Positions 1 through 8,086 of a stretch of DNA of 64,000 nucleotides are shown in pieces. Within the stretch, counting starts at the first letter, position 1, and each line of letters begins with the position of its first letter. The notes beneath the pieces are model-generated. The model was given only the letters and a program-made list of their open reading frames with translations. It made no database searches and was not told the origin of the DNA. Position numbers and translations under genes: made by a program. This stretch comes from 'Nostoc azollae' 0708 (GTDB taxonomy: Bacteria > Cyanobacteriota > Cyanobacteriia > Cyanobacteriales > Nostocaceae), in contig NC_014248.1 of the NCBI RefSeq assembly GCF_000196515.1, positions 2,597,001-2,661,000 on the forward strand. Direction: 5' to 3'.

Positions 1-2
1 GT

Positions 3-101
3 AATACTTACCAAGTGATTGAAGGATTGAAAGCAGATGAAAAACTAATAATTTCAGGAGTACAAAATCTCCGAGATGGACTACCAATAATTCCTGAGTA
101 A
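3..101 (+). CDS. C-terminal end of RND efflux periplasmic adaptor (partial)
   Basis: The window opens inside a reading frame that runs without a stop to TAA at 99-101. The last 32 residues include YQVIEGLKADE and IISGVQNLRDG, the usual C-terminal wording of AcrA/MexA-type membrane fusion proteins (secreted HlyD-like adaptors that bridge an RND pump to an outer-membrane channel). The next gene downstream is an RND pump, the expected partner. The start lies outside the window, so lipidation and domain order cannot be judged. The adaptor looks intact here while the pump gene is broken. Confidence 0.75.
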   Translation, partial: NTYQVIEGLKADEKLIISGVQNLRDGLPIIPE

Positions 102-164
102 CTGGGGCATGGGAATTGGGGACTGGGGAATATGAGGGAGATAGGGAAATAATTTTCCTGGTGC

Positions 165-372
165 CCAATCACCAATCACCAATCACCAATCACCAATCAC
201 CAATCACCAATCACCAATCACCAATCACCAATCACCAATCACCAATCACCAATCACCAATCACCAATCACCAATCACCAATCACCAATCACCAATCACCA
301 ATCACCAATCACCAATCACCAATCACCAATCACCAATCACCAATCACCAATCACCAATCACCAATCACCAAT
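165..372. repeat. Tandem heptamer array (CCAATCA)n, about 30 copies
   Basis: An almost perfect run of the 7-base unit CCAATCA fills about 208 bases between the RND adaptor and pump genes. Heptameric short tandem repeats (STRR) are a known feature of heterocystous cyanobacteria. Because 7 is not a multiple of 3, translation cycles through all three frames, so the open frame here (repeating NHQSPIT) is an artefact. The array sits where the adaptor-pump operon would need read-through. It ends 26 bases before the pump ATG and leaves only an AT-rich leader without a clear Shine-Dalgarno sequence. Confidence 0.95.
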
Positions 373-398
373 TATCAATTACGAATTAATTACAAATT

Positions 399-3300
399 AT
401 GTTTGTTAATTTCTTTATTAAGCGACCGGTATTTACCAGTGTCTGTGCTATTAGCATTTTCCTGGTAGGAGTAATTAGTATTCCCACCTTACCTACAAGA
501 CAATATCCAGAAATTAGTCCGACTCAAATTATTATCACTTCTAACTATGTTGGTGCTAGTGCAGAAGTGGTAGAAAGCACTGTCACCTCTATTCTTGAAC
601 GGCAAATTAATGGTATCGAAGGCATTAAATACATGACTTCAAGTAGTAGTAATGATGGCACTAGCACCATTACAGTCACATTTGATGCTTCGCGGGACAA
701 GGATATTGCCGCAATTGATGTCCAAAACCGTATTTCTTTGGCTGAACCACAGTTACCAGATGCAGTCAAGCAAACGGGAGTGACTGTTAACAAGCAGTCT
801 AACAACATCCTGTTGGCCATGGGTTTGTACAGTGAAAACAAAGAGTTTAATAACGTTACTTTAAGTAAGTATGCTGATCTATATATAGCTGATGCCATGA
901 AACGCATTAAAGGTGTCAGTGAGGCGCGAATTTTTGGTGAACGTCGTTATGCAATGCGTCTATGGCTTGATCCAAATAAATTGGCTACTCGCAATTTAAG
1001 CACCGATGATGTTGTTGATGCTCTCAATGAGCAAAATTTACAGGTGGGTGTGGGGCAAATTGGACAACAACCAGCCCCAGAAGGTCAGATGTATCAAATT
1101 GATTTAAGAGCTATTAGTCAGCTAACAGAAACACAGGAATTTGACAATTTAGTGATTAAAACTGCGGCTGACGGTAGTTTGATTAAATTGAAGGATGTGG
1201 GTAGAGCAGAACTGGGTGCTCAAAACTATAGCTCATTTCTGAGATTTAAGGGTGAAGAAGGTGTAGGTATAGGGATATTAGCTACACCTGGCAGTAATGT
1301 TTTAAACGTTGCTAGGTCTGTGAAAAGGGAAATGGCGCGACTCTCCCAAAGCTTTCCACGAGGGATGAAGTATCAGGTGGCATTTGATACGACAACCATT
1401 GTAGAAGGGTCTTTGAAAGAAGTAATTAAGACTCTTTTAGAAGCGATCTCACTCGTTATTCTTGTCATTTTTATTTTCTTACAAGATTGGCGCACTACCT
1501 TAATTCCTGTCATCACTATTCCCCTATCTTTAATTGGTACTTTCGCTTTCGTGAAAGTCTTTAATTTTTCCATCAACACTTTAACCATGTTTGGTTTAAC
1601 CCTAGGAACAGGAATGGTAGTTGATGACGCAATTATTGTAGTTGAAAACATCTCCCGTTTAATTCAGGAAAAAGGCATTACTCCCCGTAAAGCTGCGTCT
1701 TTAGCCATGACTGAACTCACTGGGGCGGTAATTACTACTTCTTTGGTGTTAATGGCTGTATTTGTACCAGTAGCTTTCTTCCCTGGTTCAACCGGACAAA
1801 TTTATAAACAATTTGCGCTGACTATTGCTTGTTCTATCGCTATTTCCACTTTTTTAGCCCTGACTCTCACACCTTCCCTCGCTGCTTTATTGTTACGCCA
1901 AAGTCCTCCAACTAGAGGTATTATTGGTTTTACTTTTGGTATCATCAACGGCTTTTTAGAAGCCATAGGGCGGGGATATCAGCAATTTTTGATCTTGTTG
2001 ACGAGAGTTAAAGCTATTGTTTTAGTAATATTTATAGCCTTAATTAGTTTCACTGGTTGGCTTTATTTAAATGTACCAATATCTTTTCTACCTGATGAAG
2101 ATCAAGGTTATTTCATTACTATTATTCAAGCTCCAGAAGGTTCTTCACTCAAATACACAAGCAATGTGATGAGTCAGGTAGAAACAGCAATCCTCAAATT
2201 ACCAGAAGTTACATGAACTTTTGCTATTGGTGGCTTTAGTTTCAGTGGTAATAGTGCTAATAGTGGCGTAATTTTCAGTACCCTGAAATCTTGGGATGAA
2301 CGGAAAAAGCCTAATCAGTCTGTCCAAGCCATAATTGGTCAATTAAGACAAATATTTTCCAGCATTACTGAAGCTAGTATTTTCCCAGTTAATCCTCCCA
2401 CAATTCGTGGTTTAGGTAGTTTTATTGGTTTCCAGTTTCAGTTACAAGATGTGGCTGGTACTAATAGTTTAAATTCCATGTTGGAAATTGTCGGTCAATT
2501 TATGATGCGGGGTAATCAAACTCCTGGATTACAGGCTGTATTTAGCACTTTCAAGGCTAATACACCACAAATTTTAATTGAAGTAGACCGCAATAAAGCT
2601 AAATCTCTACAAGTTAAAATTGACGATATTTTTAGAACTCTACAAAGTTATGTGGGTTCAAGATATGTCAATGATTTTAATTTCCTATCTCGCACTTACC
2701 GGGTATATATTCAAGCTGATTCTCAATTTCGTGCTAACCCAAATGATATCAATTCCTTGTATGTGCGTTCGGGAAATGATCAAATGATTCCTTTAAATAG
2801 TTTGGTAAAATTGACCTCGACTACGGGAGCACAAACTATTAATCATTACAATTTATTTCGTTCCATTGAAATTAACGGTTCTCCTGCTCCTGGATTGAGT
2901 TATGGACAAGCAAGCATGGCTATGGAAAAACTAGCTAAGGAGATTTTACCCACCAGTATGGGTTATGAATGGTCGGGTATTGTAGCTGAGGAAAAAGAGT
3001 CTGGTGGACAAGCACCAATAATTTTTGGTTTGGGTTTAATTTTTGTATTTTTGGTGTTAGCTGCTCAGTATGAAAACTATGTTGATCCTTTGATTATTAT
3101 GCTTTCAGTTCCTTTAGCTATTATGGGGGCTTTAGCATCGCAATCTTTACGGGGTTTAAGTAATGATGTATTTTGCTAAGTTGGATTAGTAATGTTGATT
3201 GGTTTAGCAAGTAAAAATGCGATTTTGATTCTGGAATTTGCTAACCAGTTACGATAACAACAGGGTTTATCAATTACTAAAGCCGCAGTTGAAGCTGCAC

Positions 3301-3569
3301 AAGGTCGTTTGCGTCCCATTTTGATAACTGCTATTTCTACTCTTTTGGGTATTTTTCCTTTAGCTGTAGCTACTGGTGCAGGTGCTGGTAGTCGTCAATC
3401 TCTCGGTACAGCGGTGTTTGGTGGTATGTTTGTAGCGACTTTTTTAAGTTTGTTTATTGTGCCAATTCTGTATATCATCATTGGCACAATTCGTGAGTGT
3501 TTCCAACCTGTTCAAAAGTATCCCCATTCGGAAACGAGTGAGGATGATCAGGAAGTTTTATATAAATAA
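399..3569 (+). pseudogene. RND (HAE1/AcrB-type) efflux pump with three in-frame stops
   Basis: The frame from ATG 399 to TAA 3569 corresponds to about 1056 residues, the normal length of an AcrB/HAE1 inner-membrane pump driven by the proton gradient. It begins MFVNFFIKRPVF, the standard RND N-terminus. The membrane block near residues 335-500 includes GTGMVVDDAIIVVEN with the paired Asp of the proton relay, and the second membrane block lies near the C-terminus. Three stop codons interrupt one otherwise uninterrupted frame: TGA at 2214-2216, TAA at 3177-3179 (after DVFC, where VGLVMLIGLA follows) and TAA at 3255-3257. No frameshift is present. Two of the stops are most simply CAA or GAA changed to TAA. 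The first stop removes the second half of the pump, so the product cannot work. Decay looks recent because the rest of the frame is well conserved. Confidence 0.92.
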
Positions 3570-3645
3570 GATTTCTCACGCAGAGGTGCAAAGGAGGAAA
3601 TAAGGTTTGCAAGGTGAAGTAAGGGGTAAGTTTCGCTTGATAGAG

Positions 3646-3919
3646 TTACAGGTTTGGATAAACTTTATCATTATTGCGTTTACCAACTCGTAAAATATCA
3701 ACCAATTTATTATCGTCATCAATGGTGTACAAAATTCTATAGTCACCCTGATCAATACGATAATTACCTTGATAACCTTTTAAAGCTGCATAATCTTGAG
3801 GACGAGGATTACCCTGAAGTGAGAGTATTTTCGATACAACTTGTTTATACTATTTTGGAGATGTCTAATAAGTCTTTTTCCGCAGTTTTAGCAATCCTCA
3901 AAGTATAATTAACGTTCAC
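3646..3919 (-). pseudogene. RelE/ParE-family toxin, frameshifted
   Basis: On the minus strand a GTG at 3917-3919 starts a frame reading NVNYTLRIAKTAEKDLLDI, then runs into a stop. A shifted frame resumes with NPRPQDYAALKGYQGNYRID, GDYRILYTIDD and VDILRVGKRNN and ends at TAA 3646-3648. These are the typical segments of a RelE/ParE mRNA-interferase or gyrase-inhibitor toxin, including the G-x-Y-R-I strand and the LRVGKR strand. The GTG overlaps the stop of the upstream antitoxin fragment, the usual translational coupling of type II modules. At least one frameshift in the middle makes a functional toxin unlikely. Confidence 0.75.
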
Positions 3920-4041
3920 TCATTTGGACATTTGGCTATTATTTCTTCTATGGTAGTAAATCCTTCGTTTTCTTCAATTGCACGGCCCAGTTTAGCAGAA
4001 TCAATGGTATCTTCTATTGCTTCTACTAGTTTAAACCCACA
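3916..4041 (-). pseudogene. Antitoxin C-terminal fragment paired with RelE-like toxin
   Basis: An open minus-strand frame gives about 40 residues, including LVEAIEDTIDSAKLGRAIEE and TTIEEIIAKCPNE, ending in a TGA that overlaps the toxin GTG. Position and acidic character fit the antitoxin of a RelBE/ParDE-type operon. The 5' part is missing: upstream the frame is closed by a TAG and no start codon is available. Family assignment within antitoxins is not possible from this piece. Confidence 0.5.
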
Positions 4042-4140
4042 CTATGTACTTCATCTTGAAATACATAGATAAATGTAAAAACCTTACAAAAAGCCACGTA
4101 GTAAACACATAATTTAAATAGTAGAAAAAATAGACAATAC

Positions 4141-4690
4141 GTAAGGATTCAGGTGGTGGGGTATCGACAATAAATCCAGGATAAAAGATGACAAAATGAA
4201 TGTAAAGGAGCCTGAATTAACTAAAAATACCCAAAAATATGAATTACCAAAAAGAAGAGTTTGAGAGTAAGAACTTGGAGCACTTGGGAATAATAAAAGG
4301 AATAATAGATGAGATAGGAATTGTAGAAAGAATCAATGAGATATTCTTAATAGATAGTAGAGAGAAAGTTAATACAGGAGAAATAGTCAAAGCAATCATT
4401 ATGGACTAGGTTTTCTATGGAGACCATTATATTTATTTCCTCAATTTTTTGAGGGAAAAGCCATAGAACATTTACTAGGAGCGGGAATTGAAGGGGAAGA
4501 TTTAAATGATGATAAAATAGGCAGAGTAATGGATAAGCTATACAAATATGGATTAACTAAATTATTCCTAATAATTGCCTTAGAAGTAGTAGAAAAATAT
4601 GGAGTAGCAACCAAATATTCCCATTTAGATTCAACCTCATTGCATTTGCATGGAGAGTATAATAATTGCCTAAATAATCTAGGACAATAA
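4141..4690 (+). mobile_element. Remnant of IS1634-like (DUF4277) transposase element
   Basis: The element opens with GTAAGGATTCAGGT at 4141, an IS-type terminus that recurs at 15972 and 41895. ATG 4239 starts a transposase reading EFESKNLEHLGIIKGIIDE, the DUF4277 N-terminus of IS1634-like DDE transposases. A stop and frameshift occur near 4407. The shifted frame continues with RPLYLFPQFFEGKAIEHLL, GEDLNDDKIGRVMDKLY and SHLDSTSLHLHG, where the Asp in LDSTS fits the first catalytic residue, and then ends at 4690. The remaining two thirds of the enzyme and the other terminus are missing. Confidence 0.75.
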
Positions 4691-5059
4691 TTATTGGATA
4701 TTTCAGAGCCAGTGCGTTGGGTTGGTGCCCCGACTTGTTAGGGAAGGTCCTCTGAAAGAGGCAGCAAATGGCGTATGTTTTCAAGGGATTCATTTTGTGA
4801 TTACACAAAGAGTCCATAGGATTCTGAACTTGACAGAGGAAGGTTGTCGAATTTTCCAATTCCTACCTACAGCTTGTCAAAAGTAGTATTTATTTTCTTA
4901 GTTTTCAAATCTCTAATTCACTATTGCATAGTCTTATATTTTCATAAGTGATTTAAAAATTCAAATTAAACATTTTTGTCTAACTAGTTTTTTTTTACAC
5001 AATAAGAACGCTGGAAATTTGACCTGCATAATTTATATTTTCATGGCTAGTGGATTTTT
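4691..5059. other. Intergenic stretch without recognisable gene
   Basis: Both strands between the IS remnant and the Phd-like antitoxin gene were read. Only short open frames without recognisable protein signature or ribosome-binding site are present. The first ~170 bases may be further decayed IS DNA, but no transposase motif or matching terminus is visible. Confidence 0.5.
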
Positions 5060-5308
5060 TTAAAAACTATAGTTCTGAATTGCATGTAGTAGTTTATTTA
5101 TGCTACTTATTGAAGCCCAGAATGTGGGTTTTAAATCCTCAATGCTACTTATTGAAGCCCAGAATGTGGGTTTTAAATCCTCAATGCTAATTATTGCTAC
5201 CGCAGGTTTAGCATGACGCTGAATTAATATTCTTTCACCACGAAATTCAGCACGGTTCATAATATCGGGAAAGTTAGCACGCGCTTCACTTGCAATGATG
5301 ACAGACAT
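5060..5308 (-). CDS. Phd/YefM-type antitoxin with duplicated C-terminal segment
   Basis: The 82-residue product starts MSVIIASEARANFPDIMNRA, the N-terminal DNA-binding fold of Phd/YefM antitoxins, followed by RGERILIQRHAKPAVAIISIE, also typical. Family members usually end soon after this with an acidic toxin-binding helix. Here the segment IEDLKPTFWASISS occurs twice in tandem, encoded by an exact 42-base duplication, and the tail then reads INKLLHAIQNYSF. A GTGAGG ribosome-binding site sits about 7 bases before the ATG. No toxin gene follows on the minus strand, so this is an orphan. DNA binding may survive, but the toxin-binding part is probably altered. Confidence 0.7.
   Translation of the reverse strand: MSVIIASEARANFPDIMNRAEFRGERILIQRHAKPAVAIISIEDLKPTFWASISSIEDLKPTFWASISSINKLLHAIQNYSF
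5101..5184. repeat. Two exact 42 bp tandem copies inside antitoxin gene
   Basis: The unit beginning TGCTACTTATTGAAGCCC occupies 5101-5142 and again 5143-5184 with no mismatch. A third, degenerate start (TGCTAATTATTG) follows at 5185. The length is 14 codons, so the reading frame is kept. Confidence 0.95.
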
Positions 5309-5338
5309 AGTGCCTCACATTGATAGGGTTAGATCAAA

Positions 5339-5464
5339 TGTTTACCTGAACTTCCAACTCGTCATAATTTCGAGCCTCTAACTCCAGAAGATGATATAGA
5401 TGTAGATGAGGATGATGAAGTAAATCTTGATCCTACTGCTATCAAAAGACGTCTTAATTCTTAG
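5339..5464 (+). other. Possible C-terminal fragment of an acidic protein
   Basis: A plus-strand frame without a usable start reads LPELPTRHNFEPLTPEDD, then an Asp/Glu-rich stretch and DPTAIKRRLNS before TAG at 5462-5464. The composition looks like a genuine protein tail rather than random AT-rich DNA. No family could be recognised and no upstream part is visible, because the antitoxin gene on the other strand ends the space. It is probably a gene remnant. Confidence 0.25.
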
Positions 5465-5572
5465 AGAGTTGCTCATGTATATAATTCTCATTCATAGATA
5501 TTAGGGTTAGTATCAATAACCCTAATGTTCTTTCTATATATTTTCTTTGGTGACACATTGAATGTTTCTCTA

Positions 5573-6814
5573 TCACCAATTACCAACAAGAAAATCAAAT
5601 AAATAATGCGCCATTTCCAACTTAGAACAAGCCGGAATTTCTACCTCTCTTCCTTGCTTATCTAAAAACACCGCTTGATTATTATCACTACCAAAACCAC
5701 TATCAGTCTTATCAATAGGATTCGCTACAATTGCATCTAATTGTTTTCTCTGCAATTTTTCCCGCGCAGGAGTAATAATATCGCCTGTTTGTGCTGCAAA
5801 ACCAATTAATGATTGATGGGGTTGTTTGCGTTTTCCTAATTCAGCAACTATATCCGGTACTGGTGCAAGAGGTAAATTTTCGGGGAGTGATCGCTTGGGT
5901 AATTTTTCGGTACTATATTCTTGAGGCTTGATATCTGCAACTGCGGCAGACATGACAGTTATATCTGCATTAGCTAAACGCTCTAACATTACGTGCTGCA
6001 TTTGGTCTGCACTAACTACCTCAATTCCTTCCACTCCCAAAGGTACATCCCAACTCGCTGGACAATGCACTAATATTACTTTTGCACCTCTGTGCAGTGC
6101 TGCCTGTGCTAATCCTAAACCCATTTTACCTGTGGAGGGATTGCCAATAAATCGCACCGGATCTAAATATTCTTGCGTTCCTCCAGCACTGATTAAAATC
6201 TGCTTGCCAGCTAAATCTCTTTTCCCTTGGGTATGTAATAAAGATTGAATATAAACACATATTTCTGCGGGTTCTGCCATTCTGCCAGCACCAATGCGAT
6301 CGCACGCCAGCAAACCAGAACCAGTTTCAATACCATGAAACCTCTTATCTGTCAACAGCTGCCGCCAATTTCTTTGCACCGCTACCTGTTCCCACATATC
6401 TGTATTCATGGCTGGTGCTAACAACACGGGACAAGTAGAAGCGAGAACAGTATTTGTCAGTAAATTATCTGCCATTCCATAAGCTAATTTAGCCAAAGTA
6501 TTAGCAGTTAAAGGCGCAATTACGATTAAATCGGCCCATTCACCCAACTCAATATGCAAGGGACGAAAATAAATTGGTTGGCAAAAATAATCATCAGTAT
6601 AAGCTTGATGCCGGGATAAAGTGGCTAAAGTTAAAGGAGTGACAAATTCTTGAGCAGACTTAGTAAGAATAACTCGCACTTCTACCCCAGACTTAAACAG
6701 AGTAGAAACTAATTCACAGACTTTATAGGCGGCGATACCGCCGCCTATAGCAACAATAACTCGTCTGGATTGAGGATTTGGGATTTGGGATTTGGGATTT
6801 GCAGATGATTGCAT
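5573..6814 (-). CDS. coaBC: CoaBC: phosphopantothenoylcysteine decarboxylase / phosphopantothenate-cysteine ligase
   Basis: This bifunctional enzyme couples 4'-phosphopantothenate with cysteine (CoaB, C-terminal) and decarboxylates the product to 4'-phosphopantetheine (CoaC, N-terminal, FMN-dependent) in coenzyme A synthesis. The N-terminal flavoprotein fold starts [19 protein letters not shown]. The catalytic His lies in [17 protein letters not shown] and the substrate clamp in PAMNTDMW. The CoaB half shows [23 protein letters not shown] and SAAVADIKP. Length (about 413 residues) is normal. The first residues ([15 protein letters not shown]) are encoded by AAATCCC-type repeats, so an upstream ATG at 6832 and a start inside this stretch are both possible. 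I chose the ATG at 6814. Confidence 0.93.
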   Translation of the reverse strand: MQSSANPKSQIPNPQSRRVIVAIGGGIAAYKVCELVSTLFKSGVEVRVILTKSAQEFVTPLTLATLSRHQAYTDDYFCQPIYFRPLHIELGEWADLIVIAPLTANTLAKLAYGMADNLLTNTVLASTCPVLLAPAMNTDMWEQVAVQRNWRQLLTDKRFHGIETGSGLLACDRIGAGRMAEPAEICVYIQSLLHTQGKRDLAGKQILISAGGTQEYLDPVRFIGNPSTGKMGLGLAQAALHRGAKVILVHCPASWDVPLGVEGIEVVSADQMQHVMLERLANADITVMSAAVADIKPQEYSTEKLPKRSLPENLPLAPVPDIVAELGKRKQPHQSLIGFAAQTGDIITPAREKLQRKQLDAIVANPIDKTDSGFGSDNNQAVFLDKQGREVEIPACSKLEMAHYLFDFLVGNW

Positions 6815-6886
6815 GTGGAGGCAAAATTCCAATTATCTTTGATTTTAGCCTGTCAAACCCAATCTAAAATCCAAAATCTAAAATCT

Positions 6887-7099
6887 CTAGGCTTCGTCGT
6901 AGGGTTCTAAATCTAAAAGGTGGATGTACGGCTCAACCAACTCTGGACGCTGAAACGCGATTGCTCGCAGTAGATGCCAATCATTTAAACCCTCAAAAGC
7001 ATTACTATAATTATCTAATTCCAGACGGTTAGCTAAATCTTTTACTTCTGTTGCTGTCATAGCAGCAATTTCTTTCCTGGAAATGCTTAGAGTTGTCAT
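6887..7099 (-). CDS. DUF2555 family protein
   Basis: A 70-residue protein starting MTTLSISRKEIAAM, with EGLNDWHLLRAIAFQRPELV and PYIHLLDLEPYDEA. This matches the cyanobacterium-restricted DUF2555 family as I remember it, whose function is unknown. The ATG at 7099 is preceded at about 10 bases by GGGAGGGG, a strong ribosome-binding site, which favours it over an upstream ATG at 7132. It is a soluble, acidic protein. It stands alone on the minus strand upstream of coaBC. Confidence 0.8.
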   Translation of the reverse strand: MTTLSISRKEIAAMTATEVKDLANRLELDNYSNAFEGLNDWHLLRAIAFQRPELVEPYIHLLDLEPYDEA

Positions 7100-7364
7100 A
7101 ATGCTTGCCCCTCCCTTTTGCAGCATTCGCATTCAGCTTTAGGTGGAGCTGCGTTAAAATCTTCCACCCAATCTATATTACTAATTAGTGGCCATTTAAT
7201 TTGTAAAAATTTAGCTGATTTCCACCCTAAGGTTGTAAAAAATTTGTAACTTAAGTTCAAGTTGCAAAATGACTGTGGCATAAAGAAAGCTACAAAGCTT
7301 ATGTAGTAAGTCTTTTACAGGCCAAAATCTAAAATCTAAAACCCAAGATCCAAAATTATTGAGT

Positions 7365-7991
7365 CTAACTAATTGTCTTAATAACAAAATTTCTCAACAC
7401 CTCTAACATTTGCAAATTAATTTCATGTCCCATGTCAAATTCATGATATTCCACCGCCACTCCCAGGGATTGGGCAACTTCTGTTGCTTTAATAGCAGCC
7501 TGTAATGGTACAACTTGGTCTTGTATTCCATGCATAATTAATGTGGGTGGAAAACTATTTTGATGAAGATTTCCTATGTTGGGATGTAAATACCCACTCA
7601 TCACAACTAAACCAGCAAGGGGCAAAGTTAATCCCACATCTAAAGTCATGGCACCACCTTGAGAAAACCCACTCAAAATAGTGCGTGATAACGGCACACC
7701 TGTATTACTCTCTAAAGAAAGTAACCAATCTATCAACAATTGCCGACTTTCTGCCAATCCTTCATACATATTCCCATCCCGTAAGTCATACCACGCCCTA
7801 CCCACAGGAGAATATGGATATGGATAAGGTGCGTTGGGAAGAAAGAATTCATAATCAGGTAAGTTGACATAAGGCACTAAAGCTTCAACATCTTGAGCAT
7901 TTGCACCCCAACCGTGTAATGTGATAATTAAAGCGGTGGGCGCTTGCTGTGTTTTGGGCGAAAATTTGATGAAATCTAATGTTTGAGTCAT
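7365..7991 (-). CDS. Alpha/beta hydrolase, carboxylesterase/phospholipase type
   Basis: About 208 residues of the small serine-hydrolase family that includes bacterial carboxylesterases and acyl-protein thioesterase-like enzymes. LITLHGWGANAQD carries the oxyanion-hole HGxG-like turn, LSGFSQGGAM the nucleophile elbow (Ser in G-F-S-Q-G), HGIQDQVVP the catalytic Asp, and MGHEI the catalytic His. There is no signal peptide, so it is cytoplasmic. The start at 7991 (MTQTLDFIKF) is chosen over the in-frame ATG at 8027, whose extension reads low-complexity HPAPSTPHF. The substrate cannot be deduced. Confidence 0.85.
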   Translation of the reverse strand: MTQTLDFIKFSPKTQQAPTALIITLHGWGANAQDVEALVPYVNLPDYEFFLPNAPYPYPYSPVGRAWYDLRDGNMYEGLAESRQLLIDWLLSLESNTGVPLSRTILSGFSQGGAMTLDVGLTLPLAGLVVMSGYLHPNIGNLHQNSFPPTLIMHGIQDQVVPLQAAIKATEVAQSLGVAVEYHEFDMGHEINLQMLEVLRNFVIKTIS

Positions 7992-8086
7992 GAGTAAGAA
8001 ATGGGGTGTAGAGGGAGCAGGATGCATGAGAGTAGGCGAAGTAGGGGGAGAATAACAACTGATAACTGATAACTGATAACTGTTTA

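Noticed and set aside
116-409. 97-residue open frame of repeating NHQSPIT
   Set aside because: It is only the translation of the CCAATCA heptamer array and has no gene-like start or composition.
3654-3908. 84-residue plus-strand frame
   Set aside because: It is the antisense of the RelE-like toxin remnant, whose minus-strand pieces match the family clearly.
4557-4859. 100-residue minus-strand frame
   Set aside because: Half of it is antisense to the DUF4277 transposase remnant, the rest has no recognisable features.
7096-7281. 61-residue minus-strand frame upstream of the DUF2555 gene
   Set aside because: It overlaps the start of the DUF2555 gene, has no ribosome-binding site or known relatives, and its last codons are that gene's leader.
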